Assembly (NCBI RefSeq): GCF_008923205.2
Contig: NZ_WBMS02000054.1
Span: forward strand, 1 to 63,711
Length of the DNA stretch: 63,711 bases
Source: Actinomadura physcomitrii
Lineage (GTDB): Bacteria > Actinomycetota > Actinomycetes > Streptosporangiales > Streptosporangiaceae
Reading direction: 5' to 3'
The position numbers and the translations under genes are program-made. Position 1 is the stretch's first letter. Each line of letters opens with the position of its first letter. The notes below the pieces were generated by a model that was given only the letters and a program-made list of their open reading frames with translations, was not told the DNA's origin and did not search any database. This document shows, piece after piece, positions 7,918-16,279 of the stretch.

Positions 7918-9165
7918 ATGCATTCAGTGACGGTCGATCTTGAGGCCGCGTCCACCATGCAATTGGTGAACGCGCTCTCTGCCATCGCCACTGAACTCGC
8001 TACTCGAGAGGCGCCCGAATCAGCCGCTGCCTGCCTGGAGTTGACCGAGGCTCTCGCCGCCGCGTCCGATCTGCAGGAAAGCGTCCTGGCCGGATTCATC
8101 GGGCGGGTGGATGCCGCCGGAGAGCAGGCCCGGTGGGGGTATCCCTCCACCCGGGCGTGGCTGCGGTCCCGGCTGGGGATGCGGGAGAGCCGCGCCAAGG
8201 AGCGCCTCACTCTCGCCCGGCAGCGGCATCGGGTGCCCCAGGTCTCCGTCCGGCTGGCTTCCGGCGATCTGTCCTTCGGATACGCCACGACCATCACCGA
8301 CGCCGTTGCCCGGCTGGACGACCACGATTGCGCGGAGGCCGAGGAAATCCTCCTCGGCTTCGTCGACCAGGGCTTCTCCGCCGGGAAGGTCGCCGCGTTC
8401 GGCCACCGGATCCGCGATGTGATCGCTGAACGCGACGGCACCGAGGACGCCCCGGATGAGGACAGCAAGCGGGGTTATGCCAGGTCGTGGTTGACCACGA
8501 CGCGGTCGCTGGACGGCGGCCGTTATGTGAAGGGGTGGCTGAACCCCGAGGACGCCGCGATCTGGGACGGGACTTTGGCGCCGTTGGCCAAGCCGGCGGG
8601 GCCCGATGACCGCCGGGACGTGGCGGAGCGGACGGCGGCGGCGCTGTCGAGTGTGCTGTCGGGCGGGCATAAGGCGTCGAAGGTCACCGTGATCTGCGAC
8701 TTGGAGACGCTGGCCGGTGGTAACGCCCCGGCCCGCCTCACTGATGGGACGCCGATTCCTGCCGCTCAGGCCCGCCGCATCGCCCTCGCGGCGGGTGTCT
8801 CGCCGTTGCTGCTGGGGCGAGGGAACACACCGCTGTACCTCGGCTACCGGGAACGGTTCGCCAGCGCAGCACAGCGGCAGGTGCTGGAAACCCTGTACCC
8901 GTCGTGTGTGGTGCGGGGGTGTGAGATTCCGGGGACGTTGTGCGAGGTCGACCACGTTCGCGGGTGGGCACTCGGCAGCCCGACCGATATCGATCAGCTC
9001 GCTCTGACTTGTGGATGGCACAACCGGTTCAAGCACGCCAGCCCCGACCAGATCCAGATTGGCAAGGATCCGGACGGGCGGTACGTCTACCGGCTTCTGC
9101 CGCCTAGAGACGCGGTCGTTCCTCGGGCCGCCGGTCCGCCACCTGGCATCGATTGGGCAGCCTGA
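7918..9165 (+). CDS. DUF222 / HNH endonuclease domain protein (13E12 family)
   Basis: A 415-residue member of the actinobacterial 13E12-repeat family: an N-terminal helical DUF222 domain (about residues 20-250) followed by an HNH nuclease domain. The nuclease core shows CxxxGC with CEVDHVRGWALG and CGWHNRFKH (about residues 325-385), giving the DH, Asn/His and zinc-type cysteines of HNH enzymes. These genes occur in many dispersed copies in mycobacteria and relatives; their cellular role is unsettled and mobility is suspected. It lies in the accessory patch next to a long palindrome and a decayed gene. The ATG is preceded by a TANNNT box rather than an RBS. Confidence 0.88.
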   Translation: MHSVTVDLEAASTMQLVNALSAIATELATREAPESAAACLELTEALAAASDLQESVLAGFIGRVDAAGEQARWGYPSTRAWLRSRLGMRESRAKERLTLARQRHRVPQVSVRLASGDLSFGYATTITDAVARLDDHDCAEAEEILLGFVDQGFSAGKVAAFGHRIRDVIAERDGTEDAPDEDSKRGYARSWLTTTRSLDGGRYVKGWLNPEDAAIWDGTLAPLAKPAGPDDRRDVAERTAAALSSVLSGGHKASKVTVICDLETLAGGNAPARLTDGTPIPAAQARRIALAAGVSPLLLGRGNTPLYLGYRERFASAAQRQVLETLYPSCVVRGCEIPGTLCEVDHVRGWALGSPTDIDQLALTCGWHNRFKHASPDQIQIGKDPDGRYVYRLLPPRDAVVPRAAGPPPGIDWAA

Positions 9166-9536
9166 TGGCACCAGGCCGCGCACCCTCGAGTCACGGGGCG
9201 CGGCCTGGAGGCGCGGGTGTCGGAAGGGATGTTTACGGTGGGCTGCATCAATGGCCTGGGTGGGTGATCTGGTTGGACGCACGCGACAGGTTGGCGGCGC
9301 GGGTTCGGGAGGCGCTGGAACGCAGTTGCCCCGGTTCGCGGACGGCGAGCAGCTGCTACGTGCACGTGGGGGATGCCGATGCCCTGTATCGCGCGTGGTC
9401 AGAGGTGGGTGTTCCCGCCGATCCGGCGACGGGGAGCCGCCTGGTTCCGCCGGTGGACACCGATTACAGGATGCGCGAGTTCGCCCTCGTCGACCGCAGC
9501 GGCAACCTGGTCCGCGTCGGCAGTCCCGTCGGCTGA
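9153..9536 (+). pseudogene. VOC (glyoxalase/bleomycin-resistance) family remnant
   Basis: Only the C-terminal half of a VOC-fold protein is recognisable, from about 9348: CYVHVGDADALYRAW, then VPPVDTDYRMREFALVD and RSGNLVRVGSPVG, as in bleomycin-resistance-like proteins. The upstream part of the frame (Gly/Arg/Pro-rich) does not resemble the missing N-terminal beta-alpha-beta-beta-beta unit, and the frame begins inside the end of the HNH gene. A VOC protein needs both modules, so this is most likely a 5'-truncated relic left by insertion or deletion beside the HNH gene. A short divergent functional protein is less likely. Confidence 0.65.
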
Positions 9537-9618
9537 GGCTTTCGCTGCCCGGAAGGGGGGTGTTGACCCTGGTCAGGGGTGGTGGAAACGTGGATTGTGA
9601 CGACAAGGGGGGATCGTC

Positions 9619-9975
9619 ATGATGGAGATCAAGAGCATTGAGAAGCCGGACGAGCGGCGCGACTTCCCCAGGGGGCACCTGGAGGTCGTGAACATGTCCG
9701 GGCTGGTGTTCGGCAAGGCGACGTTCGAGCCGGGGTGGCGCTGGTCGGAGTCCGTCCGTGACATCGCGGGCACCGAGCTCTGCGAGGTGCACCACAACGG
9801 GTACGTCGTCGACGGGCGCATGCGGATACGGATGAAGGACGGCGCCGAGCAGGAAGTCGGGCCCGGCGACGTGTTCGTGGTGGCGCCCGGCCATGACGCG
9901 TGGGTCGTCGGGGACGAGCCGTGCATCGCGCTGGACTTCTCCGGGAACATCGGCGGCTACGCGAAGGCCGACTGA
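9619..9975 (+). CDS. cupin-domain protein
   Basis: A 118-residue single-domain cupin, a small beta-barrel protein of unassigned function. The first cupin motif area reads CEVHHNGYVVDGRMRIRM and the second GPGDVFVVAPGHDAWVVGDEP; the His pair (HH) and the PGHDAW histidine are candidate metal ligands. A G6 run about 6 nt upstream supports the first of two adjacent ATGs. Similar actinobacterial proteins are stand-alone genes of unknown substrate. It lies 65 nt before adenosine deaminase, which appears to have its own promoter. Confidence 0.85.
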   Translation: MMEIKSIEKPDERRDFPRGHLEVVNMSGLVFGKATFEPGWRWSESVRDIAGTELCEVHHNGYVVDGRMRIRMKDGAEQEVGPGDVFVVAPGHDAWVVGDEPCIALDFSGNIGGYAKAD

Positions 9976-10028
9976 GCGGCCTCGGGTGTCGGCAAGAGTT
10001 GCCGAGGTTCGCGGGGTGCCGCGGGCAG

Positions 10029-10034
10029 TAGATT
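10029..10034 (+). promoter_or_regulatory. -10 element of a probable leaderless promoter (add)
   Basis: TAGATT fits TANNNT and is followed by 6 nt (CTAGAG) and then the ATG of adenosine deaminase. No purine-rich Shine-Dalgarno at useful spacing is present, so transcription probably begins at or next to the ATG. Confidence 0.6.
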
Positions 10035-10040
10035 CTAGAG

Positions 10041-11132
10041 ATGGACGATCGGCCGACTCTTGACGACATCCGGCGGGCACCGAAGGTGCTTTTGCACGAC
10101 CACCTCGACGGTGGCGTCAGGCCCGCGACCGTCGTGGACCTGGCGCGGGACGCCGGGTACGGGGCGCTTCCCAGCACTGACCCGGAGAACCTGCGGGCGT
10201 GGTTCGAGGAGGCGTCCAACTCCGGGTCGCTGGAGCGGTACCTGGAGACGTTCTCGCACACCGTCGGGGTGATGCAGTCCGTCGAGGCGCTGACGCGGGT
10301 CGCGTACGAGTGCGGCGAGGACTTGGCGGCGGACGGGGTGGTGTACGCGGAGGTCCGGTACGCACCTGAGCAGCATCTGAGCGCCGGCCTGACGTTGGAG
10401 CAGGTCGTCGAGGCGGTGCTGGACGGGTTCGCGAAGGCGCGGCGGGACTTCGGGATCCGGGTCGGGACGCTGGTGACGGCGATGCGGCACCAGGCGCGGT
10501 CGATGGAGATCGCGGAGCTGGCCGTCCGGTACCGGGACCTCGGGGTGGTCGGGTTCGACATCGCGGGGGCGGAGGCGGGGTACCCGCCGACCCGGCATCT
10601 GGACGCGTTCGAGTACCTGCAGCGGGAGAACGCGCACTTCACCATCCACGCGGGGGAGGGGTTCGGGCTGCCGTCGATCTGGCAGGCGATCCAGTGGTGC
10701 GGCGCGGACCGGCTCGGGCACGGGGTGCGGATCATCGACGACATCGAGGTGGACGGGGACGAGGCACGGCTCGGGCGGCTCGCGGGATACGTGCGGGACA
10801 AGCGGATCCCGCTGGAGATGTGCCCGACGTCGAACATCCAGACGGGGGCGGCGAAGTCGATCGAGGAGCATCCGATCGGGCTGCTGCGGCGGCTGAGCTT
10901 CCGGGTGACGGTGAACACCGACAACCGGCTGATGAGCGGGACGTCGCTGTCGCGGGAGTTCGCGAAGCTGCGGGACGCGTTCGGGTACGGGTGGGACGAC
11001 CTGCAGTGGTTCACGGTGAACGCGATGAAGTCGGCGTTCGTGCCGTTCAACGAGCGGCTGGAACTGATCAACGGGGTGATCAAGCCCGGATTCGCGCAGC
11101 TCAAGTGGAGCGGCGCGCGGCCCCTGGCATGA
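10041..11132 (+). CDS. add: adenosine deaminase
   Basis: Zinc-dependent deamination of (deoxy)adenosine to (deoxy)inosine in purine salvage. The 363-residue length is normal. Catalytic elements are in place: zinc ligands H19 and H21 in LHDHLDGG, H203 and general acid E206 in HAGEGFG, H227 in GHGVR, and zinc-binding D294 in VNTDNRLMSGT. Its inosine product is the substrate of the purine nucleoside phosphorylase a few genes away on the other strand. In M. tuberculosis add lies directly next to deoA and cdd, so the ~3.8 kb between deoA and add here looks inserted. Confidence 0.96.
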   Translation: MDDRPTLDDIRRAPKVLLHDHLDGGVRPATVVDLARDAGYGALPSTDPENLRAWFEEASNSGSLERYLETFSHTVGVMQSVEALTRVAYECGEDLAADGVVYAEVRYAPEQHLSAGLTLEQVVEAVLDGFAKARRDFGIRVGTLVTAMRHQARSMEIAELAVRYRDLGVVGFDIAGAEAGYPPTRHLDAFEYLQRENAHFTIHAGEGFGLPSIWQAIQWCGADRLGHGVRIIDDIEVDGDEARLGRLAGYVRDKRIPLEMCPTSNIQTGAAKSIEEHPIGLLRRLSFRVTVNTDNRLMSGTSLSREFAKLRDAFGYGWDDLQWFTVNAMKSAFVPFNERLELINGVIKPGFAQLKWSGARPLA

Positions 11133-11139
11133 TCGGGGC

Positions 11140-11778
11140 ATGACCATTCGCTCCACCGGCGGACGCATCGCCGCGTACGTCTGGCTGGTGTTCGCCGCGC
11201 TGAACATCATCGACCTGGTGTTCGGCGTCACCGGCGACGCCACGTACTCGCTGACCGCCTTCACGATCGCGGTGCTGCTGCTGCTCGGCTGCGGCATCGC
11301 GTACACGGTCGGGCTGCGCCCGGCGATCATCGGGGACGAGGACGCGGTGACCGTCCGGAACCCGCTGCGGGAGACGCGGGCGCCGTGGCCGGCGGTCCGG
11401 GAGATCGTGGGGACGAGCGCGCTGACCGTGCGGTTCGACGGGCCGGACGGGCGGGAGCTGCAGACGCGGGCGTGGGTGCACCAGACGTCGCCGCGGGCGC
11501 AGGCGAAGGCGGAGGAGCGCGCGCGCCGGTCGCAGGACCCCGCGGCGGCGGCGCTGCGGGACCGGACTCCGGCGGCGTACGCGGCGCAGCGGCTGAACGA
11601 GATCCGGGACCGGCAGCGGACGAAGGCGAAGTCGGGGGCGCCGGACCGGGCCGCGGAGGCGAAGGCGGAGAAGGCCGCCGCGACCGGGACCGTCAGCTGG
11701 TCGATCCCGGCGGTGGCGTCCCTGGGGGCGCCCGCGGTGGTGCTGGTGGGGCTGCTGATCGCGGGCGCGGTGACGTGA
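11140..11778 (+). CDS. PH-domain membrane protein
   Basis: A 212-residue membrane protein with two N-terminal helices (about residues 9-31 and 40-60), a bacterial PH-like beta domain (about 65-120, including VTVRNPLRETRAPW and LTVRFDG), a charged Arg/Ala-rich helical linker (about 120-185) and a final transmembrane helix near the C-terminus. Function is unknown; such PH proteins are common in actinobacterial membranes. It starts 7 nt after adenosine deaminase and is probably co-transcribed with it. It converges on the phosphosugar mutase with a 6-nt gap. Confidence 0.75.
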   Translation: MTIRSTGGRIAAYVWLVFAALNIIDLVFGVTGDATYSLTAFTIAVLLLLGCGIAYTVGLRPAIIGDEDAVTVRNPLRETRAPWPAVREIVGTSALTVRFDGPDGRELQTRAWVHQTSPRAQAKAEERARRSQDPAAAALRDRTPAAYAAQRLNEIRDRQRTKAKSGAPDRAAEAKAEKAAATGTVSWSIPAVASLGAPAVVLVGLLIAGAVT

Positions 11779-11784
11779 CGGCGG

Positions 11785-13422
11785 TCAGGTGAGGGCGAGC
11801 GCGGCGGCGACGTCCTTGCGGAGGGCGTCGAGGTCCGCCGCTGCGCGCTCGCGGGCCGCGGCGACGTCGCCGGACACCGGCTGGACGACCTCCAGGTAGC
11901 ACTTCAGCTTCGGCTCGGTGCCGGACGGGCGGACGACGACGCGGGCGCCGCCGAGGCGGAACCGCAGGCCGTCGGTGGGCGGCAGGCCGTCCACGCCGGC
12001 CGACAGGTCCTCGAACGCCTCGACGGCGCGTCCGCCCAGCTCGGCGGGCGGGTCCGCGCGCAGCCGCGCCATCGCGCCGGCGATCAGCGACAGGTCGTCG
12101 ACCCGCACCGACAGCTGGGACGTGGCGTGCAGCCCGTACCGGCGGGCCTGGTCGTCCAGCAGGTCGAGGAGGGTGCGGCCGGCGCGGCGCGCCTCGGCGG
12201 CGAGCGCGGCGACGGCGAGGGCCGCGCCGATGCCGTCCTTGTCGTTCACCGGGACGCCCCGGTCGTCGCCGACGCTGTAGCCGAGCGCCTCCTCGTAGCC
12301 GAACACGAGCCGGTCGCCCGGCCCGCCCGCCTTCATGATCCACTTGAAGCCGGTGAGGGACTCGGCCGACCGGACCCCGTGCCCGCGCGCGATCGACGCC
12401 AGCAGCGACGACGACACGATCGTGGTCGCGACGAGGCGGTCGTCCCCGCAGGTGTGCCGCAGGACGTGCTCGGCGAGCAGGCCGCCGACCTCGTCGCCGG
12501 TCAGCGCCCGCCAGCCGTCCGGACCGGGGACGGCGACCGCGCACCGGTCCGCGTCCGGGTCGTTGGCGATCACCAGGTCGGCGTTCCGGTCGCGGGCGAG
12601 CGCGAGGGCCAGATCGAGCGCGCCCGGCTCCTCCGGGTTCGGGAACGCGACGGTCGGGAAGTCGGGGTCGGGCTCCGCCTGCTCGGGCACGACGACCGGC
12701 GCCGCGAACCCGGCCCGCTCGAACGCCGCGAGGAGGACGTCGCGTCCGACACCGTGCATCGGCGTGTAGACGATCGAGACGTCGCGGTCGTCGCCGAGGC
12801 GCAGGTGCGACACGGCGTCCAGGTAGAGGCGGGTGTCGTGGTGGACGGTCCACTCCGAACCGAGCGGCAGCTCGTCCACCCGGCCGACCGCGTCGATCGC
12901 GGCGGAGATCTCCGCGTCCCGCGGCGGGACGATCTGCGCGCCGTCCGCCCAGTACACCTTGTAGCCGTTGTCGCGCGGCGGGTTGTGGCTGGCCGTCACC
13001 ATGACGCCCGCGACGACGTCGTCGAACGACCGCGTGAAATGGGCCAGGACCGGCGTCGGGACCGGGTCGGCGAACACCTCGGCGCGCAGCCCCGCGCCGG
13101 TCAGGACCGCCGCCGTGTCCTGCGCGAACCGCCGGGACCCGTGCCGCGCGTCGAACCCGACGACCACCCGGCCGCCGGCCGGCAGGCACGCGGCGAGGCC
13201 CGCCGCCGCCCGCATCACCGTCACCCGGTTCATCCGGTTCGGGCCGGCGCCCAGCTCGCCGCGCAGCCCCGCCGTCCCGAACTCCAGCCGGGACCCGAAC
13301 CGGTCCGCGAGGGCCCGGTCGTCGCCCGCGTCCAGGATCGCGCGCAGCTCCGCGCGAGTCCGCGGGTCCGGGTCCTGGTCCAGCCACTCCTCGGCGTACC
13401 CGCGAAGATCGCTCATGCTCAC
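11785..13422 (-). CDS. phospho-sugar mutase (phosphomannomutase/phosphopentomutase-like)
   Basis: An alpha-D-phosphohexomutase-superfamily enzyme of 545 residues, the long form. Domains appear in order: GTAGLRGELG (49-58), catalytic phosphoserine S145 in TASHNPP, metal loop NDPDADRC near 288, sugar-recognition ESLTGFKWIMKAG, and phosphate-binding RPSGTEPKLK near the C-terminus. The GTG start overlaps the purine nucleoside phosphorylase stop as GTGA, so it is translationally coupled; an in-frame ATG two codons later is the alternative. Coupling to PNP suggests it moves the phosphate of ribose 1-phosphate to C5, acting as phosphopentomutase; this is inference, as annotation would call it phosphomannomutase. 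Confidence 0.9.
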   Translation of the reverse strand: MSMSDLRGYAEEWLDQDPDPRTRAELRAILDAGDDRALADRFGSRLEFGTAGLRGELGAGPNRMNRVTVMRAAAGLAACLPAGGRVVVGFDARHGSRRFAQDTAAVLTGAGLRAEVFADPVPTPVLAHFTRSFDDVVAGVMVTASHNPPRDNGYKVYWADGAQIVPPRDAEISAAIDAVGRVDELPLGSEWTVHHDTRLYLDAVSHLRLGDDRDVSIVYTPMHGVGRDVLLAAFERAGFAAPVVVPEQAEPDPDFPTVAFPNPEEPGALDLALALARDRNADLVIANDPDADRCAVAVPGPDGWRALTGDEVGGLLAEHVLRHTCGDDRLVATTIVSSSLLASIARGHGVRSAESLTGFKWIMKAGGPGDRLVFGYEEALGYSVGDDRGVPVNDKDGIGAALAVAALAAEARRAGRTLLDLLDDQARRYGLHATSQLSVRVDDLSLIAGAMARLRADPPAELGGRAVEAFEDLSAGVDGLPPTDGLRFRLGGARVVVRPSGTEPKLKCYLEVVQPVSGDVAAARERAAADLDALRKDVAAALALT

Positions 13423-14219
13423 AGCTTCGTCAGGACGGTGCCGAGCAGCTCGCCCATCCGGCCCGCCGCCGCGCGGCCCGCCGCCAGCACCTCCTCGTGA
13501 TCGAGGGGATCCCCGGACAGGCCCGCCGCGATGTTGGTGACCAGCGAGATCCCCAGCACGTCCGCGCCGCCCTGCCGGGCCGCGATCGTCTCCAGCACCG
13601 TCGACATCCCGACCATGTCGGCGCCCATCGTCCGCAGCATCCGGATCTCCGCCGGCGTCTCGTACGTCGGGCCCCGCAACGCCGCGTAGACGCCCTCCGA
13701 CAGCGTCGGGTCGACCTCCTTCGCCAGCGCCCGCAGCCGCGCCGAGTACGCCTCCGTCATGTCCAGGAACGCCGGCCCGGTCAGCGGGTTCGCGCCCGAC
13801 AGGTTCAGGTGGTCGCCGATCAGCACCGGGTCGCCGACCCGCTGGTGCTCGGGCCGCAGCCCGCCCGCCGCGTTCGTCAGCACGACCGTGCCGGCCCCCG
13901 CCGCCACGGCCGTCCGGACGCCGTGCACCACCGCGTCCACGCCGCGCCCCTCGTACAGGTGCGTCCGGCCGAGGAACACCAGCGCCCGGTGCCCGCCGAC
14001 CTCCACGATCCGCACCGTGCCCGCGTGGCCCTCGACGGCGGGCGGCGCGAACCCGGGCAGCAGCGTGACCGGCAGTTCGTCGTCCGGCGCGCCGAGCGCG
14101 TCGGCCGCCGGGACCCAGCCCGACCCCATCACCAGGGCCACGTCGAAGGAGTCGATGGAGGTGCGCGCCCGCAGCTCGTCGGCCGCGGCGCGCGCCAGGT
14201 CAAAAGCATCGTTGCTCAC
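13419..14219 (-). CDS. punA: purine nucleoside phosphorylase (trimeric type)
   Basis: Phosphorolysis of inosine and guanosine to base and ribose 1-phosphate. The 266-residue length and motifs are those of the trimeric class: phosphate-binding GSG (32-34), RTHLYEG (85-91), TNAAGG (115-120), and the substrate-site stretch ETPAEIRMLRTMGADMVGMS near 193. The GTG start giving MSNDAF was chosen because upstream codons look unconstrained. Downstream it overlaps the mutase by 4 nt. It takes the inosine made by adenosine deaminase; with the mutase it would deliver ribose 5-phosphate. Confidence 0.95.
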   Translation of the reverse strand: MSNDAFDLARAAADELRARTSIDSFDVALVMGSGWVPAADALGAPDDELPVTLLPGFAPPAVEGHAGTVRIVEVGGHRALVFLGRTHLYEGRGVDAVVHGVRTAVAAGAGTVVLTNAAGGLRPEHQRVGDPVLIGDHLNLSGANPLTGPAFLDMTEAYSARLRALAKEVDPTLSEGVYAALRGPTYETPAEIRMLRTMGADMVGMSTVLETIAARQGGADVLGISLVTNIAAGLSGDPLDHEEVLAAGRAAAGRMGELLGTVLTKL

Positions 14220-14246
14220 ATCGCCGACACTACCGCCGACCTCACG

Positions 14247-14279
14247 ACGGGCGATCCTCGCTTCGCTGCGGTCGCCCGT
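14247..14279 (-). terminator. stem-loop between gamma-glutamylcyclotransferase and PNP genes
   Basis: ACGGGCGA at 14247-14254 pairs with TCGCCCGT at 14272-14279 around a GC-rich loop that itself has a small TCGCTTCGCTG fold. No T-run follows, as usual in this phylum. It lies downstream of the gamma-glutamylcyclotransferase-like gene on the minus strand and could end its transcript before the PNP gene. Confidence 0.45.
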
Positions 14280-14328
14280 TGTGGGGCATCGGCTCACGCG
14301 CGGGGTGCTTGCCGCTTGGGCGGGTGCG

Positions 14329-14775
14329 TTAGTCGCCCAGGGACTTGCAGGGGCGGGTGCGCAGGTCCTTGACGTAGTCGTCGGGCGCACCGGCCGCCTC
14401 GGCGGCGTCGGCGAGGATGCCGAGGTAGTGCGCGGACGGCAGGCCGCCCTCGTAGTCGTCCAGGACGTACAGCCAGCACAGCGCGTCCCCGTCGAGCGTC
14501 TGCACCCGGACCCGGATCTTGCGGTAGACGCCGAGCGCGGCGCCCTCCCACGCGTCCAGCTCCTTCTCGTCGAAGGCCGGGACGTCGTAGATCACCACGA
14601 AGACCTGCTCGAAGTCGTCCTCGACGACGGTCGCGAGGGCCCCGTCGAAGCCCTGGCCGCCGAAGGTGAGCCGCCAGCCGGTCAGCCAGCCGGTGCCGCG
14701 CATGGGCGAGTGCGGAGCCCGGCTCGCCATCTGCTCGGGGTCCATGTTGGAGGCGTACGCCGCGTACAGAGCCAC
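14329..14775 (-). CDS. gamma-glutamylcyclotransferase family protein
   Basis: A 148-residue protein of the gamma-glutamylcyclotransferase fold. The signature YAAYASN is at residues 4-10 and the family glutamate region reads ELDAWEGAALGVYRK near 80; the C-terminal half has WLYVLDDYEGGLPS. Family members cyclise gamma-glutamyl amines or peptides to 5-oxoproline, but many bacterial members have unknown substrates. The GTG start leaves YxxYxSN at the N-terminus as in homologues. It is divergent from the quinone dehydrogenase gene, sharing a 93-nt intergenic region. In streptomycetes a similar gene sits in the same place. Confidence 0.82.
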   Translation of the reverse strand: MALYAAYASNMDPEQMASRAPHSPMRGTGWLTGWRLTFGGQGFDGALATVVEDDFEQVFVVIYDVPAFDEKELDAWEGAALGVYRKIRVRVQTLDGDALCWLYVLDDYEGGLPSAHYLGILADAAEAAGAPDDYVKDLRTRPCKSLGD

Positions 14776-14868
14776 GTTGGCCAAGGCTACGCCACCGCGG
14801 AGGGCGGGGCCTTCGCGGAGCGGTGAACGCGCCCCCACGGGTCTTATCACTGGTCCGAGTAGGAAACA

Positions 14869-16263
14869 ATGGGAGATGTGACCCGCATCGTGATCATCGG
14901 AGGAGGACCGGGCGGCTACGAGGCCGCGCTCGTCGCGGCGCAGCTCGGCGCGGACGTGACCGTCATCGAGCGGGACGGGCCGGGCGGCGCGTGCGTGCTC
15001 ACCGACTGCGTCCCCTCCAAGACGCTCATCGCCACGTCGACCCGTATGGCGGTGATGTCCGAGTCCGCGGGGCTCGGGCTGCGCTTCAGCGGCGGCCCCG
15101 ACGGGATCGTCGGCGGCCTCGAGGTCGACATGGCGAACGTCAACAAGCGGGTGAAGGACCTCGCGCGCGCCCAGTCGTTCGACGTGGCGGAGCGGCTCGC
15201 CTACGAGGAGGTCAAGATCGTCCGGGGCGAGGCGCGGCTGGTGGAGCCGCACGTCGTCGCGGTCGGCGAGCGGCGGATCCGGGCCGACATCGTGCTGATC
15301 GCGACCGGCGCGACGCCGCGGGTGCTGCCCGGCGCCGAACCGGACGGGGAGCGGATCCTCAACTGGCGGCAGCTGTACGACCTGCCGGAGCTGCCGGAGG
15401 AGCTGATCGTGGTCGGGTCCGGCGTCACGGGCGCCGAGCTGGCGGGGGCGTACCTGTCGCTGGGGTCGAAGGTCACGCTGGTGTCGTCGCGGGACCGGAT
15501 CCTGCCGACGGAGGACGCCGACGCCGCGGCCGTGCTGCAGGAGGTGTTCCTGCGGCGCGGGATGAACGTGATGTCGCGGTCGCGGGCCGCGGGCGTGGAG
15601 CGGTCCGGGAACGGCGTGATCGTCACGCTGGAGGACGGCGGCAAGGTCGAGGGCACGCACTGCCTGATGACGGTCGGGATGGTGCCGAACACCACGGGCA
15701 TCGGCCTGGAGGAGGTCGGCGTCGCCTGCGACAAGCGCGGGTTCGTGGAGGTCGACAAGGTCTCCCGGACGTCCGTGCCGCACATCTACGCCTCCGGCGA
15801 CTGCACGGGCATCCTGATGCTGGCGTCGGTGGCGGGGATGCAGGGCCGGATCGCGATGTGGCACGCGCTCGGCGAGGCCGTCCAGCCGCTGAAGCTGGGG
15901 TGGGTCGCGTCCAACATCTTCACCGACCCCGAGGTGGCGTCGGTGGGCGTGACGCAGCAGATGGTCGACTCCGGCGACGTCAACGCCCGGACGGTCATGC
16001 TGCCGCTGTTCACGAACGCGCGCGCCAAGATGCAGGGTTTCGAGGACGGCTTCGTGAAGCTGTTCTGCCGGCCCTCCACGGGGATCGTGCTGGGGGGCGT
16101 CATCGTCGCGCCGCGGGCGAGCGAGCTGATCCTCGGCGTGTCGATCGCCGTGCAGCAGCACCTGACGGTCGACCAGGTCGCGCACACGTTCGCGGTGTAC
16201 CCGTCGCTGTCGGGCAGCATCACCGAGGCGTCCCGCCGCCTGATGTCGGAGCACGCGTACTAG
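14869..16263 (+). CDS. lpdA: NAD(P)H-quinone dehydrogenase, LpdA type
   Basis: A 464-residue two-dinucleotide-binding flavoprotein of the pyridine nucleotide-disulfide reductase family. FAD site GGGPGGYEAA is at residues 11-20; the NAD(P) Rossmann motif GSGVTGAELAGAYLS is near 184; the second FAD motif HIYASGDCTG is near 305. The CX4C redox pair (CVLTDC) is present, but the C-terminal HPTxxE dyad of lipoamide dehydrogenases is replaced by VYPSLSGSITEA, as in M. tuberculosis LpdA (Rv3303c), a quinone reductase. The name therefore should not be read as lipoamide dehydrogenase. AGGA lies about 5 nt before the ATG; an in-frame GTG three codons later is possible. Confidence 0.88.
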   Translation: MGDVTRIVIIGGGPGGYEAALVAAQLGADVTVIERDGPGGACVLTDCVPSKTLIATSTRMAVMSESAGLGLRFSGGPDGIVGGLEVDMANVNKRVKDLARAQSFDVAERLAYEEVKIVRGEARLVEPHVVAVGERRIRADIVLIATGATPRVLPGAEPDGERILNWRQLYDLPELPEELIVVGSGVTGAELAGAYLSLGSKVTLVSSRDRILPTEDADAAAVLQEVFLRRGMNVMSRSRAAGVERSGNGVIVTLEDGGKVEGTHCLMTVGMVPNTTGIGLEEVGVACDKRGFVEVDKVSRTSVPHIYASGDCTGILMLASVAGMQGRIAMWHALGEAVQPLKLGWVASNIFTDPEVASVGVTQQMVDSGDVNARTVMLPLFTNARAKMQGFEDGFVKLFCRPSTGIVLGGVIVAPRASELILGVSIAVQQHLTVDQVAHTFAVYPSLSGSITEASRRLMSEHAY

Positions 16264-16279
16264 ACGTCCCCCGGGGTGG

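Noticed and set aside
7918..9165. HNH gene as a CRISPR-associated or restriction nuclease
   Set aside because: The DUF222 plus HNH layout is the 13E12 family; no methylase, cas gene or repeat array is nearby.
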